Assembly (NCBI GenBank): GCA_900318815.1
Contig: ONMA01000001.1
Span: 52,210-116,209 of the forward strand
Direction: 5' to 3'
Length of the DNA stretch: 64,000 nucleotides
Source: an uncultured Prevotellaceae bacterium
Lineage (GTDB): Bacteria > Bacteroidota > Bacteroidia > Bacteroidales > Bacteroidaceae
Shown: piece after piece, positions 50,997 through 58,841 of the stretch
How positions within the stretch are numbered: position 1 is the stretch's first letter
How the letters are laid out: every line of letters begins with the position of its first letter
The notes under the pieces: model-generated
Told to the model about the DNA's origin: nothing
The model's database searches: none
Seen by the model: the letters and a program-made list of their open reading frames with translations, nothing else
Translations under genes and position numbers: made by a program

Positions 50997-51779
50997 TTAC
51001 TTAATCAGAATCTTCTGTCCCTTGACCACGTAGATGCCGGGCTGCAGGTTCTTGGCGGCTTCGGAGGCACGCACCTGAGTGGCCACGCGCACGCCAGCCG
51101 TGTTGTACACGTCGATAATCTCGCCCTGAGCGGCAACGGCGGCAATGCCAGAGGTCTCGCCCTTGGCCAGATGGCGGGTGACGAGCTTCACATTCTTGTC
51201 GGAGGAGAGCTGAATGAAGCAGCGGGTGGCAAAGAAGCCGTTGGTCGAGGCATCGACCTTGACAAACTGTGCCTGGGCGTTGTCGCGGGCAAGGATGCCG
51301 TAGAGGCCCGTGCCGTCGATGTGGGTGCTAACGCCGCCCATGGTGACGGTCTCGCTGCCGCCCTTCACCATAAAGGTAAGTGCCGACTGGCCCTCACTCA
51401 CGAGAGCAGCCTTCGTAATCTTCTTGTTGCTGTTCTCGCCTGCATAGTAGAGGATGTAGGGCGTATTGGCCTGCACGCCTTCGGCCTTGCAGTCCTGGAA
51501 GTCGAGGGTCAGGGTCTGTCCGGCCTGCTCGGCACCCACCAGCCTTTCCAGGCGGCAGTTGTCGCCGAAGGTCTCGCAGAGTTCCTCCTCCGTGAGGGCG
51601 AAGGGCAGTGAGAGGGTGTTCCAGCCGTTGAACACGTAGCGGTTGACGGTGACGTCGCACACCTTCCCGTCATATTTGGTAATGTTCGTACCGTTGTACG
51701 TACTCAGGTACAGTTTCTCCTGTGCGTTGGCAGCCAGTGTCGTGATGGCCATTGCTGCGATGAGGTAGAGTTTTTTCAT
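50997..51779 (-). CDS. Exported protein with C-terminal sorting-like domain
   Basis: 260 aa. Signal peptide MKKLYLIAAMAITTLAANAQ; a beta-rich body with FNGWNTLSLPFALTEEELCE, a pattern frequent in Prevotella exported proteins; and a C-terminal stretch IDVYNTAGVRVATQVRAS to GIYVVKGQKILIK that resembles the short type IX secretion sorting motif or its Prevotella relatives. Probably secreted or surface-attached; no enzyme motif. Preceded by a TATCTTTGC promoter. Confidence 0.75.
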   Translation of the reverse strand: MKKLYLIAAMAITTLAANAQEKLYLSTYNGTNITKYDGKVCDVTVNRYVFNGWNTLSLPFALTEEELCETFGDNCRLERLVGAEQAGQTLTLDFQDCKAEGVQANTPYILYYAGENSNKKITKAALVSEGQSALTFMVKGGSETVTMGGVSTHIDGTGLYGILARDNAQAQFVKVDASTNGFFATRCFIQLSSDKNVKLVTRHLAKGETSGIAAVAAQGEIIDVYNTAGVRVATQVRASEAAKNLQPGIYVVKGQKILIK

Positions 51780-51832
51780 GATTCGATGTCGTTTTTTAGT
51801 GAGTTAATAACTGTTGTTTTTGTAATTGTTCG

Positions 51833-51864
51833 GCAAAGATAGTGATTTATGTTCAAACGACCAA
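51833..51864 (-). promoter_or_regulatory. Promoter of the exported-protein gene
   Basis: Minus strand: TTG (51862-51864), 20 bp, TATCTTTGC (51833-51841). Confidence 0.7.
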
Positions 51865-51933
51865 AACTTTTTCATCTTTTTTTGAGTAGAAAAATAGGAC
51901 AGGGGTGGCAGATGATGCGTTCCTGTCCTATTA

Positions 51934-51957
51934 CTACTTTCCTACTTTCCTACTTTC
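51934..51957 (+). repeat. Octamer repeat (CTACTTTC)x3 at the 3' end of the primase-helicase gene
   Basis: Three exact 8-bp units overlapping the last codons of the gene. The same octamers recur at 56767-56797, 57424-57459 and 57641-57678. Confidence 0.8.
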
Positions 51958-54538
51958 AGCCGATGCTCTGCACTCGCTTGCGGTATTCGCCGCGCTTGGT
52001 GCGCTCGATGGCCTTGTCGGTAATGAGCCTTTGGATGGCCTTGTTCGACGAGTGGGGATTGGCAAAGCCGAACACCTGTGTAAACTGCTCGGTGGTGAAC
52101 TCGGCGGGCAGCTGCTCGAAGCATTGTCCGTAGCGTGTGGTGCGCCTGCGGAAGTGGGTGGCATCCTTCATCTGCTCGTCAAAGTAGTTTCGGGCCAATT
52201 CGCCAAACCAAAAATGCTGCGTGCGGTACTGAATGTCGAGCACCAAGTCGAGCAGGGCCTTGTCCGTGTCGTCAGTCTCGTAGGTGCCTGTCTTCTCGCG
52301 CTCTTCCCAATGGCGCATGTCCACCCACGGGGCAGCAATGCACAGGCTGGTCATGGCCACGCGCTTCAACAGCAGCTCGTCGGCACGGTCGTCGTTGAAG
52401 GCGGCAATCTCCATGTGGTCATTCGTCCAGTGCCAGCTGTACTCCACCAGCGGCCACAGAGGCAGCTCGCCTTGACGCTTGTCCAGCTTGTAGGCCCACT
52501 GGCGCAGCACCTCGTCGGCCTCGAGTGCCTTGGGGCTTTGTCGGCGCAGGGGCATCATCTGGAAGCCCGTGCCCAGGATGGGGATGACCGAGAGGCGGGT
52601 GGGGTAGCCCGTGCCGAAGTTGCGCTCGTTCACCATCACTTTCAGGGCGGGCGGCGTGCAGGTGCGCACAAGGTTCCAGTAGACGTTGAAGAAGCCCGTC
52701 ACCGAGTCCAGGTTGGAGTACTGCTGCGAGTCCTTCTCGTTGCTCCACGCCTTGATCTCCATCACCTGGCGGTCAATCCATGAGCCACCCTTCTGCATCT
52801 TGATGGAGTTCAGGGCCTCTGTGTCCACGGTGAGCATGTGCTGATGCATCGTTTCTCCCTCTACCTCGGCCACGGCGTTCATCATGTCGGTGATGAAGAC
52901 GTTGTTAGATGTGCGTGCCCCGTGCAGGCGCACTACGCCCTTGGGTTTGCTCCGCTTGTCCTTGTTGGCTCCCTTCGACCGCAGTTCCTCCTTCCACGTG
53001 TTGATGGCATCGTTGGCCAGTTGGTCGGCCTGTGCCAGCGGCTCCGTGAGCAGCGAGGCAATGCGCACCAGGGCACCCTTCCCGCTGGCCGGGTCGCCCA
53101 CGCCGAGGACGTTGTAGTTCAGGCGTCGCTTCTGTTCGGGCTGATCGTAGAAATAGTACCATGTCAGGGTCATGTCCGTGCCCAGCAATCCTGCGGCGGC
53201 AAAGAGCAGGAAAGGCCACAGACGTTCGGGATGGGGTTCGCACACCTCGCGCAGGCAGGGAACTTCGTCGAAGAGGCTGCGAATCCTCTCTATCCACTCG
53301 TCGAAGGGCAGTTCCTCCTCGGCGGTTCCCGTTGCGGGCTGTGCCCCGTCGGTGTCTATGCCAGCCTTCGCCAGCAGCTCCTGCAGACGGCGCGGACGGC
53401 GGGTGAGCAGGGGCTTGGCCTGCACGGTGCTGACGCAGTTCTCCAGTTCGCCTGCGGTCTGGTCGGTCCAGTTTCTCACGTAGTCCAGCCTCCGTGCCAT
53501 CAGGAGAGCCTGCTGGGGCTTGTTGTCCGTGAGCAGGAGCAGCCAGGGAGCCGTCTCGCCGATGAAGGTCTCATGCCTGCGTCCTGTGGGCAGGCTCTCG
53601 CCGTAGTGTGCGTTGAGTGCCTTGACAATGGCCAGTTCGCGCTTGTCCAGCTCCGTTGGCGGCTCGTCGGCGGCATGGGGCATAGCGGGCGAGGCCGTCT
53701 TTTGTGCGGGCGCAGTCCTTGCGGCCTTGCGGCTGCGTTCCAGCTCCATCCATCGTGGCTGGGTGGGGGCGCTCTCGCCGCGACGGTAGGCCTCGCCATA
53801 GCGTTGCTCAAATGCGGGATTCTCGTAGCCGAAGAGCTCCTGCCAGTCGATATATAATATATCGGTGTACTTGGGCAGGTAGTGGCAGTGGTCGGCATTC
53901 TTGCATTGCGAGTCGGCATGGTCGAGCACGCCCAGCTTCTCGGCCAGGGTGTAGTAGTTGTCGGCCAGGTTGCCCCATTCGGTGCGTGCCTTGAACACCA
54001 CCTTCACGCCCTCGGCGCTCGGGGTGATGAATATCCACACAATGCCCAGCTCCTTGAAGTCCTCGCGCTTGAGCCATGCCTCGGCCATAGCCCTGGCATC
54101 GGGTACGTGGTCGGCATCGAGCACGCAGAGACCCGTCAGGCGGGCATGGTCTTGCACGCGCCACAGCCCTGTGCGCCCCCATCGGTCGGTACTCTCGGTG
54201 AAGGTGGCCGTGGGGATAACGGCGGGCAGACCACTTTTCATCGAACTGATATAGAGGGCCACGCGCTTTGCGTCCTCCGTGGGGATGCGCTTCTTCCTGC
54301 GATGCTCGTCCTTTTTCAGACCGTCGGCCAGCCAGTTCTGGTAGTCCTGCCGTTGCGTCACCTCGGCCACAAACTTGTCCTGTTCGTTCCGTGCCTGTGC
54401 CTCGGCCATCTGCCGACGGATCTCGCGGTAGCCGTCGGTGGCCATGTTCAATTCCTTGCTCTTGGTCCACGCCTTCAGCAGCTGCTCCGTCAGTTCCTCG
54501 ATGGGACCGTCGGGTCTTGTCTGGTAAGCTCTTTTCAT
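51956..54538 (-). CDS. BT4734-like (VirE-N) primase fused to DUF3987 helicase-like domain
   Basis: 860 aa. The N-terminal BT4734/BF3469-like domain has GLCVLDADHV (D141, D143) and ITPSAEGVKVVFKA (about 171-184), an archaeo-eukaryotic primase-like catalytic pattern. The C-terminal DUF3987 domain has Walker A GDPASGKG (481-488) and a helicase-like core. Such proteins occur in integrated elements and phage-like islands of Bacteroidota and are thought to prime and unwind DNA. It overlaps the small gene upstream by 4 bp (ATGA). Octamer repeats lie at its 3' end. Element identity (plasmid, ICE or satellite) cannot be settled; no integrase is in the window. Confidence 0.87.
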   Translation of the reverse strand: MKRAYQTRPDGPIEELTEQLLKAWTKSKELNMATDGYREIRRQMAEAQARNEQDKFVAEVTQRQDYQNWLADGLKKDEHRRKKRIPTEDAKRVALYISSMKSGLPAVIPTATFTESTDRWGRTGLWRVQDHARLTGLCVLDADHVPDARAMAEAWLKREDFKELGIVWIFITPSAEGVKVVFKARTEWGNLADNYYTLAEKLGVLDHADSQCKNADHCHYLPKYTDILYIDWQELFGYENPAFEQRYGEAYRRGESAPTQPRWMELERSRKAARTAPAQKTASPAMPHAADEPPTELDKRELAIVKALNAHYGESLPTGRRHETFIGETAPWLLLLTDNKPQQALLMARRLDYVRNWTDQTAGELENCVSTVQAKPLLTRRPRRLQELLAKAGIDTDGAQPATGTAEEELPFDEWIERIRSLFDEVPCLREVCEPHPERLWPFLLFAAAGLLGTDMTLTWYYFYDQPEQKRRLNYNVLGVGDPASGKGALVRIASLLTEPLAQADQLANDAINTWKEELRSKGANKDKRSKPKGVVRLHGARTSNNVFITDMMNAVAEVEGETMHQHMLTVDTEALNSIKMQKGGSWIDRQVMEIKAWSNEKDSQQYSNLDSVTGFFNVYWNLVRTCTPPALKVMVNERNFGTGYPTRLSVIPILGTGFQMMPLRRQSPKALEADEVLRQWAYKLDKRQGELPLWPLVEYSWHWTNDHMEIAAFNDDRADELLLKRVAMTSLCIAAPWVDMRHWEEREKTGTYETDDTDKALLDLVLDIQYRTQHFWFGELARNYFDEQMKDATHFRRRTTRYGQCFEQLPAEFTTEQFTQVFGFANPHSSNKAIQRLITDKAIERTKRGEYRKRVQSIG

Positions 54539-55032
54539 CGTTTGTTTCCTCCATTTTTAATTTTGTTGATTACTTTCTTGAATTTCTCCTCGCCTGGCAG
54601 CGTGCGCACCACGATCTGTAGTTGGCGCATCAGGTCGCTCTGCCAGTTGCGCGTCGCGTTAAGGTCGATGTCTCCCTGATAGGTGAGCCGTCCCCGCTTC
54701 GCGTCGAGGTACACCTGCATGCCGCCTTCGCTCACGATGCGCTGCTTTGTGGGCAGTTGCTGTTCGTCCTGCGGCTTGATGCCCAGCTTCAGCAGCTGGC
54801 CGGTGTACTCGCCCCAGGGGTCGGCTGCGTCGGCGTTGCAGCTGAGATGGGCCACCTGCTTGGGTTCGCGTTCCGATGTGGTGGTAAACACCTTGCCGCC
54901 TTTGCAGGTCTTCACGTTGAGTTGTGAGGGCGAACCCTCTTCCGTGGGCTTGAAGGTGAACTCGTCGCCCAGGTAGATGCCCGTGCCCCGCACTTTACGG
55001 GGTTTGGGTTGCATGTCGTCTGTTGTTGCCAT
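54535..55032 (-). CDS. Unrecognised protein translationally coupled to the primase-helicase
   Basis: 165 aa from MATTDDMQPKPRKVRGTGIY; a start 16 codons upstream at 55080 is possible. Beta-rich N-terminal half (LGDEFTFKPTEEG, GKVFTTTSEREPKQVAHLSC) and a basic C-terminal helix (GEEKFKKVINKIKNGGNKR). No motif I recognise; the basic tail and the 4-bp overlap with the primase-helicase gene suggest a DNA-binding partner. The leader carries two hairpins, one strong (55130-55156). Confidence 0.75.
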   Translation of the reverse strand: MATTDDMQPKPRKVRGTGIYLGDEFTFKPTEEGSPSQLNVKTCKGGKVFTTTSEREPKQVAHLSCNADAADPWGEYTGQLLKLGIKPQDEQQLPTKQRIVSEGGMQVYLDAKRGRLTYQGDIDLNATRNWQSDLMRQLQIVVRTLPGEEKFKKVINKIKNGGNKR

Positions 55033-55447
55033 TTCTTCTTTATTTTTAAGGCGTTCAACAAATATGTTTACCACGCGCAACCGGTATTGCGTGGGAAGGT
55101 TTACTTCCAGCCGGGCACAACAACAAAATGCGCCCCGAAGTCTGACTTCACGGCGCGAAGGTAAGGACTTTTTTTGGAAGAAAAGAAGGTCTAAGAAAGT
55201 TTGTAAGGATTGATAAGTTTCTGATTTAGAACGGATAAAACATCATCTTTTCATCTGTTTTAGATAGCAGGAGAACAACTTTGGATTGCCCCTGTACCGA
55301 ACTTTAGATAGCTACAAGCCCACGTAATCCAAAATGTGGGGCAAGTTTGGATTGAGCCTACTGAGGCATGGATAAAAAAATGGATGAATCCCTGTGGAAT
55401 CCATCCAAACTTTTCCGTCGATTATTCTCAGAATCTAATCTTTTTTA
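55033..55447. other. Leader region with hairpins between the coupled gene and the 401-aa gene
   Basis: No gene seen. On the minus strand, -7-like TACCTTCGC (55155-55163) is followed by a hairpin GCGCC-GTGAAGTC/GACTTCGG-GGCGC (55130-55156) and ATTTTGTTGTTG, then a second dyad CCCACGCAATACCGGTTGCG (about 55072-55097). This could be an attenuator for the downstream pair. Further right are three TTTGGATTG-like copies (55279, 55319, 55349 areas), otherwise nothing. Confidence 0.45.
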
Positions 55448-56653
55448 TCAGAGTCCCTGTACGATTCTCATTATAGGGTCTTGATGCTCGTTCATGTTGG
55501 CTTCTTTGTCCTTCTCTTTAGGAAAGCTTTTTGCGAGCAGCTTCTCAAAGTTGCTTGCCAGTGTCTCGTCGGTACTGCCCATTTCTTTCAAAAACTTGCG
55601 CTTGCCGCTGATGGTGTTCCAGCCCAGAGGCTTGTACTTTCCTTTCGTGCTGTACGTCGGAACAAAATACTCTGTGTACAGTTGCTTCTCCAAACTCTCC
55701 TGCACACCGCACCATTTCAGAAACTCTACCATCACTATGCTGGAAAGGCTGTTTGCCTGTCCCTGTACGCCGTTAATCAAATCGAAGTTTTCTATCACCT
55801 TCCTCACCTTCAATGCCTTTTCGTGGTTTTCTCTCCAGAAGAAGGCTTCCTGGTCGGTAAGTCCCTTGTTGCTTGCCTCCTTAATGGATTTGATAATAAG
55901 GTATTGCTGAAATAGCCGTTTGTCAACAGAATGGTAGCTCTGTTTCAGGAAACGCTCATCATAATCCGAGCCAATCTTCTGTCGGCGCTCTTCCAGTTCG
56001 TTCTTGGGCAGTTCCTGATTAACTGTGATGAATGCCGTTGCGGTTTTTACTGCGTCAAGCAATTCGTCGCAGCTCTCTTTGTATATCTGCCGCAACAGCT
56101 CAAGGTCGTTGCGTACTTCGTTCTCTTTCTCTATCATCAGATTGCACAATCCAAGCATCGTTGTCGAAGTGGCAAAGAGTGTCTCGATGGCATAGTAGAG
56201 GTCTTGCACTTCCTTGGGAAACGACTCCAGCCTAAACATATCGGGGGTGTAGTCGCCATGACCCAAGGGTGACTTGTAGAAGACGGAGGGAGCCTCAACG
56301 CCGCTTGGCAACTGCGTGTAGGTAACGGGCGTAGTCTTGCTGAACACCGCTTTCAGGCTGGCAATGGTACTCCTGATTTTCCTGAACAGCACTTCGGCCG
56401 TGTCGAAGCACTTGTTGTTGGGAGTGGCAAACGAGCGGATAAAATTCTCCGAAAACCTCGTCAGCGCATTGGCCTCGATGTTCACCCTGTGCTGGTATAT
56501 CTGCACCTGTTCCAGCGTCTGCTTAACCTCATAGATGGTACGATGCTTGCTCTTGACGCCTTCAATGAACTTTTCCTGTAGCAGTTCATCCATTGCATCA
56601 AGAACCATCTCTAATCCCGACTGGTCATGTTCAACGATTGTCTTGGGTATCAT
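55448..56653 (-). CDS. Unrecognised 401-aa helical protein of the accessory island
   Basis: Starts MIPKTIVEHDQSGLEMVLDA. Mostly helical and charged (KTATAFITVNQELPKNELEE, SFPKEVQDLYYAIETLFATS), no membrane segment or signal. I recognise no domain. It is separated by 415 bp from the next gene of the island and flanked by repeats, and codon use is less GC-rich than in the neighbouring housekeeping genes. It has the feel of an accessory-element gene but nothing points to a function. Confidence 0.75.
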   Translation of the reverse strand: MIPKTIVEHDQSGLEMVLDAMDELLQEKFIEGVKSKHRTIYEVKQTLEQVQIYQHRVNIEANALTRFSENFIRSFATPNNKCFDTAEVLFRKIRSTIASLKAVFSKTTPVTYTQLPSGVEAPSVFYKSPLGHGDYTPDMFRLESFPKEVQDLYYAIETLFATSTTMLGLCNLMIEKENEVRNDLELLRQIYKESCDELLDAVKTATAFITVNQELPKNELEERRQKIGSDYDERFLKQSYHSVDKRLFQQYLIIKSIKEASNKGLTDQEAFFWRENHEKALKVRKVIENFDLINGVQGQANSLSSIVMVEFLKWCGVQESLEKQLYTEYFVPTYSTKGKYKPLGWNTISGKRKFLKEMGSTDETLASNFEKLLAKSFPKEKDKEANMNEHQDPIMRIVQGL

Positions 56654-56766
56654 AGTAATTTAATTAACATTGTATGTGAGACAGCAAATAGCGTGCCACT
56701 ATGCCATTTTGAACACTACATACTGACAACATGACAATCTGTCCTCTTTTTCTCGGTGATGATTCC

Positions 56767-56797
56767 TGTCTACAAGTTACTTTCCTACTTTCCCTGT
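56767..56797 (+). repeat. TGTCYACAAGTTACTTTCC / TACTTTCC repeat, copy 2
   Basis: TGTCTACAAGTTACTTTCC followed by another TACTTTCC unit. It shares the TGTCCACAAG lead with the 57424-57459 and 57641-57678 copies. Confidence 0.7.
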
Positions 56798-56880
56798 GCC
56801 CCTTGTGCCTTCCATTTCCTGTCGAACCATTGACGGCTCTTCTCGTTATTATTTCGTAATTATTTGTGCTGTACGCGATT

Positions 56881-57155
56881 GAAAGACGCTGAAAGCGTCA
56901 CCTCTCAGTAGCCGTGGGTCGGAACGACCTACGGATAGAACGTGAGAAGGTACATCGACCCCAAAGGGGTCGCCCTATAGGCGGTGTTGGGGCACTCTTT
57001 CAGAGTGCTATCCCCTCCCTTGTTTACTGTCCGCAGGTCGTACCGACCCACGGCTATTGAGAGGCGACGCTTTCAGCGTCATTATTACCATGACCTGTTA
57101 TCCGAGGTCGTACCGACCCCACGGCTATTGAGAGGCGACGCTTTCAGCGTCTTTC
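56881..57155. repeat. MITE-like inverted repeat with GACGCTGAAAGCGTC ends
   Basis: The left arm (56881-56934) begins GAAAGACGCTGAAAGCGTC. Its inverse occurs twice on the right (57031-57080 and 57102-57155), ending GACGCTTTCAGCGTCTTTC. Internal inverted blocks include GCCGTGGGTCGG. Arms of about 54 bp, with no ORF inside. Repeats of this kind are common in Bacteroidota. With the octamer copies it fills the 618-bp gap before the 22-aa gene. Confidence 0.75.
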
Positions 57156-57185
57156 AACCGCAGCACGAAAAACTTCTCAAAAAAT

Positions 57186-57273
57186 TTGGTTTATATTCGA
57201 GAATTGTCTATCTTTGCAGGGTTGAATCCCACTAACCTCTGGCCGTAAGGTCAAGTTAGTGGGTTTAGTTTTT
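57186..57273 (+). ncRNA. Promoter directly followed by a terminator hairpin, candidate small RNA
   Basis: TTG (57186-57188), 20 bp, TATCTTTGC (57209-57217) on the plus strand. From the expected start near 57224 the transcript would run at once into CCCACTAAC (57228-57236) ... GTTAGTGGG (57255-57263) and TTTAGTTTTT, giving an RNA of only about 45-50 nt. No ORF. The same hairpin ends the opposite 22-codon gene. Confidence 0.45.
57228..57263. terminator. Bidirectional hairpin shared by the small RNA and the 22-aa gene
   Basis: 9-bp perfect stem CCCACTAAC/GTTAGTGGG with an 18-nt loop that can itself pair (GGCC/GGTC). T-rich on the plus side. Confidence 0.65.
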
Positions 57274-57340
57274 ATATGCGCCTACAATATTCTTCGTAGT
57301 GCAATTTCAGTTTTTCTTTGATTTCGCACTTAGATGCCAT
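57272..57340 (-). CDS. 22-codon gene with its own promoter
   Basis: Reads MASKCEIKEKLKLHYEEY and ends CRRI before TAA. A full promoter (TTG-N20-TAATTTTGC, 57378-57409) lies 38 bp upstream and a 9-bp hairpin 9 bp downstream, so the unit is complete. The peptide would be a short amphipathic basic helix with two cysteines. I recognise no family. It lies in the repeat-rich part of the island. Confidence 0.5.
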   Translation of the reverse strand: MASKCEIKEKLKLHYEEYCRRI

Positions 57341-57377
57341 TATATTATATTTGTTGTATGATTTATCCTTTGTATAT

Positions 57378-57409
57378 GCAAAATTACGAAATAATCCTGA
57401 CTCTGCCAA
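57378..57409 (-). promoter_or_regulatory. Promoter of the 22-codon gene
   Basis: Minus strand: TTG (57407-57409), 20 bp, TAATTTTGC (57378-57386). Confidence 0.7.
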
Positions 57410-57423
57410 ACAATTCAATGGAA

Positions 57424-57678
57424 AAGTAGGAAAGTAGGAAAGTAACTTGTGGACAGGAAGCATTTTTTATATTGATGATAAAGGGGTATTTAATCATTCT
57501 ATACATTCTATAGATAATGAAGTAGTATATATATTATAAAGGTAAATATATATATTGTAAGTTATATAATAATAATTCTATATAAAATCTTTGATTCCCG
57601 TCCACTTCTACCCCCCAGCTCCACCCCCAACTCATTTTCATTCCTGTCCACAAGTTACTTTCCTACTTTCCTACTAAC
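57424..57678. repeat. Inverted octamer arrays flanking an AT-rich block
   Basis: 57424-57459 (minus) and 57641-57678 (plus) carry the same sequence in opposite orientation: CCTGTCCACAAGTTACTTTC followed by CTACTTTC units. Between them 57465-57595 is almost pure A/T with several TATATATA runs. The layout resembles an iteron/AT-rich origin or a regulated promoter of the island. Confidence 0.7.
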
Positions 57679-57701
57679 TAAACATTCCTATCCCTGTTTC
57701 A

Positions 57702-57897
57702 TTCTCGCGCAGAGACGCAGAGGCGCAGAGTTTTCGCAGAGAGACTGGACTTGCTAAAAGACTGCATGGAGTAGGCAGAGACGGCCAGAGGCCGCCCCAA
57801 CTCCGTGAACTCCATTCACAGAAAAGAAATAACCTCTGCTCAGAAATAGATAATCACCTCTGCGCAACCTCTGCGCCTCTGCGGCTCTGCGCGAGAA
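57702..57897. repeat. Inverted repeat with GCAGAG arms upstream of the HU-like gene
   Basis: Arms of 29 bp, 28 paired: left 57702-57730 (starts TTCTCGCGCAGAGACGCAG), right 57869-57897. The arms are themselves runs of the 8-9 bp unit CGCAGAGGN. Widespread in Bacteroidota; ORFs on it encode runs like RAEPQRRRG and are spurious. No gene up to the HU promoter. Confidence 0.75.
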
Positions 57898-58071
57898 AAA
57901 AACAAGGATGGAACCGTCGAATCAGCAGGATGGAACGGAGCAATCCCGTGGATTGGACGGTGCAAACACTTGTTCCGTGAATAATTGTTTACACGGAGGG
58001 CGGGGGAAGAAGGGAGGAATGATGGGAGAAATATTTTACAGAATTTTCTTAAAAAAAAGAGCGGAAAATAT

Positions 58072-58103
58072 TTGGTGGATTCGGGATTTTTTCGTAACTT
58101 TGC
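58072..58103 (+). promoter_or_regulatory. Promoter of the HU-like gene
   Basis: TTG (58072-58074), 20 bp, TAACTTTGC (58095-58103). A leader of about 85 nt precedes the start. Confidence 0.75.
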
Positions 58104-58195
58104 ATCGTAAATAAAGGATAACACAAGCGGGATACGGCCACCCGGTGAAGCTGGCTGCAACAAGTGTCTAATACCATAAAAAACACAACAAAATT

Positions 58196-58699
58196 ATGGC
58201 AAGGTTACTTTATGAACTGAGAAAGAATGAGAATCCGCAGTCGACGGTCTATGGCAAGTGGTTTGCCTACGTAAAGACGACGGAAGTGCTGAACACGCGC
58301 AAGATGGCCAACCACATCGGCGCACATGGCTCCATCTATACGCCCGACGTGGTGCTCGGCGTGCTGGAGAAGTTCCGCAACTGTCTCATTGAAATGCTCC
58401 TGGAGTCGAAGCGCGTGAAAATCGACGGGCTGGGCACCTTCTACACCACCATCGAGAACGACAGCGGCGGTGCCGACACCAAGAAGGACTTCAGCCTCGC
58501 TGAGAACGTGAGGGCCCTGCACATCCGCTTCATGCCCGAGCAGGAGCAGGAGTTGAACATCAGCTCGCGTGAGTTCATCAAGAAGGCCAACTTCATCAAC
58601 GTGGAGTCGCTCCTCACGCCCGAAAAGGATGAGGAAGAGGACGGCGGCGATGATGAGGGCGGCGGCGGCAACGACGATGGCGGCAACGACCGTCCGTAG
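58196..58699 (+). CDS. HU-like DNA-binding protein, Bacteroidota type, with acidic Gly/Asp tail
   Basis: 167 aa. The HU/IHF-like fold is seen in YTPDVVLGVLEKFRNCLIEM, then LLESKRVKIDGLGTFYTTIE (the GxGxF-type turn before the DNA-binding arms) and ALHIRFMPEQEQELNISSRE. It ends in a low-complexity tail of D, E, G and N (EEEDGGDDEGGGGNDDGGND), unusual for a DNA binder. Proteins like this accompany BT4734-like/DUF3987 genes in Bacteroidota islands, as here. Closed unit with promoter and terminator. Confidence 0.88.
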   Translation: MARLLYELRKNENPQSTVYGKWFAYVKTTEVLNTRKMANHIGAHGSIYTPDVVLGVLEKFRNCLIEMLLESKRVKIDGLGTFYTTIENDSGGADTKKDFSLAENVRALHIRFMPEQEQELNISSREFIKKANFINVESLLTPEKDEEEDGGDDEGGGGNDDGGNDRP

Positions 58700-58724
58700 G
58701 CAGAGGCCGAGCGGAGTGTGATTC

Positions 58725-58757
58725 GGGGGTACGGGGTTTCCTGTACCCCCTAATCTT
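58725..58757 (+). terminator. Terminator after the HU-like gene
   Basis: Stem GGGGGTAC/GTACCCCC with a 10-nt loop, followed by TAATCTTTC. Confidence 0.75.
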
Positions 58758-58787
58758 TCGAAAAACTACAGAAAAGGCAGATTTATT

Positions 58788-58818
58788 TTGCGGATATGAA
58801 AAATAATGTGTAATTTCG
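58788..58818 (+). promoter_or_regulatory. Promoter of pyrB
   Basis: TTG (58788-58790), 19 bp, TAATTTCGC (58810-58818), one mismatch to the -7 box. Confidence 0.6.
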
Positions 58819-58841
58819 CAGCGCAAAACAATACTTGTATT

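Noticed and set aside
57218..57273. Stem-loop near GTTGAATCCC considered as part of a tRNA
   Set aside because: No acceptor, D or anticodon arms can be drawn; the 9-bp stem followed by T-rich sequence is a terminator.
57424..57678. Octamer arrays considered as CRISPR remnants
   Set aside because: Units are 8 bp, tandem and inverted around A/T-rich DNA, without spacers.
57840..58163. 107-codon open frame on the minus strand
   Set aside because: It is built over the GCAGAG inverted repeat; its protein is a run of RAEPQRRRG type residues, a known kind of spurious ORF, and it runs against the HU promoter.
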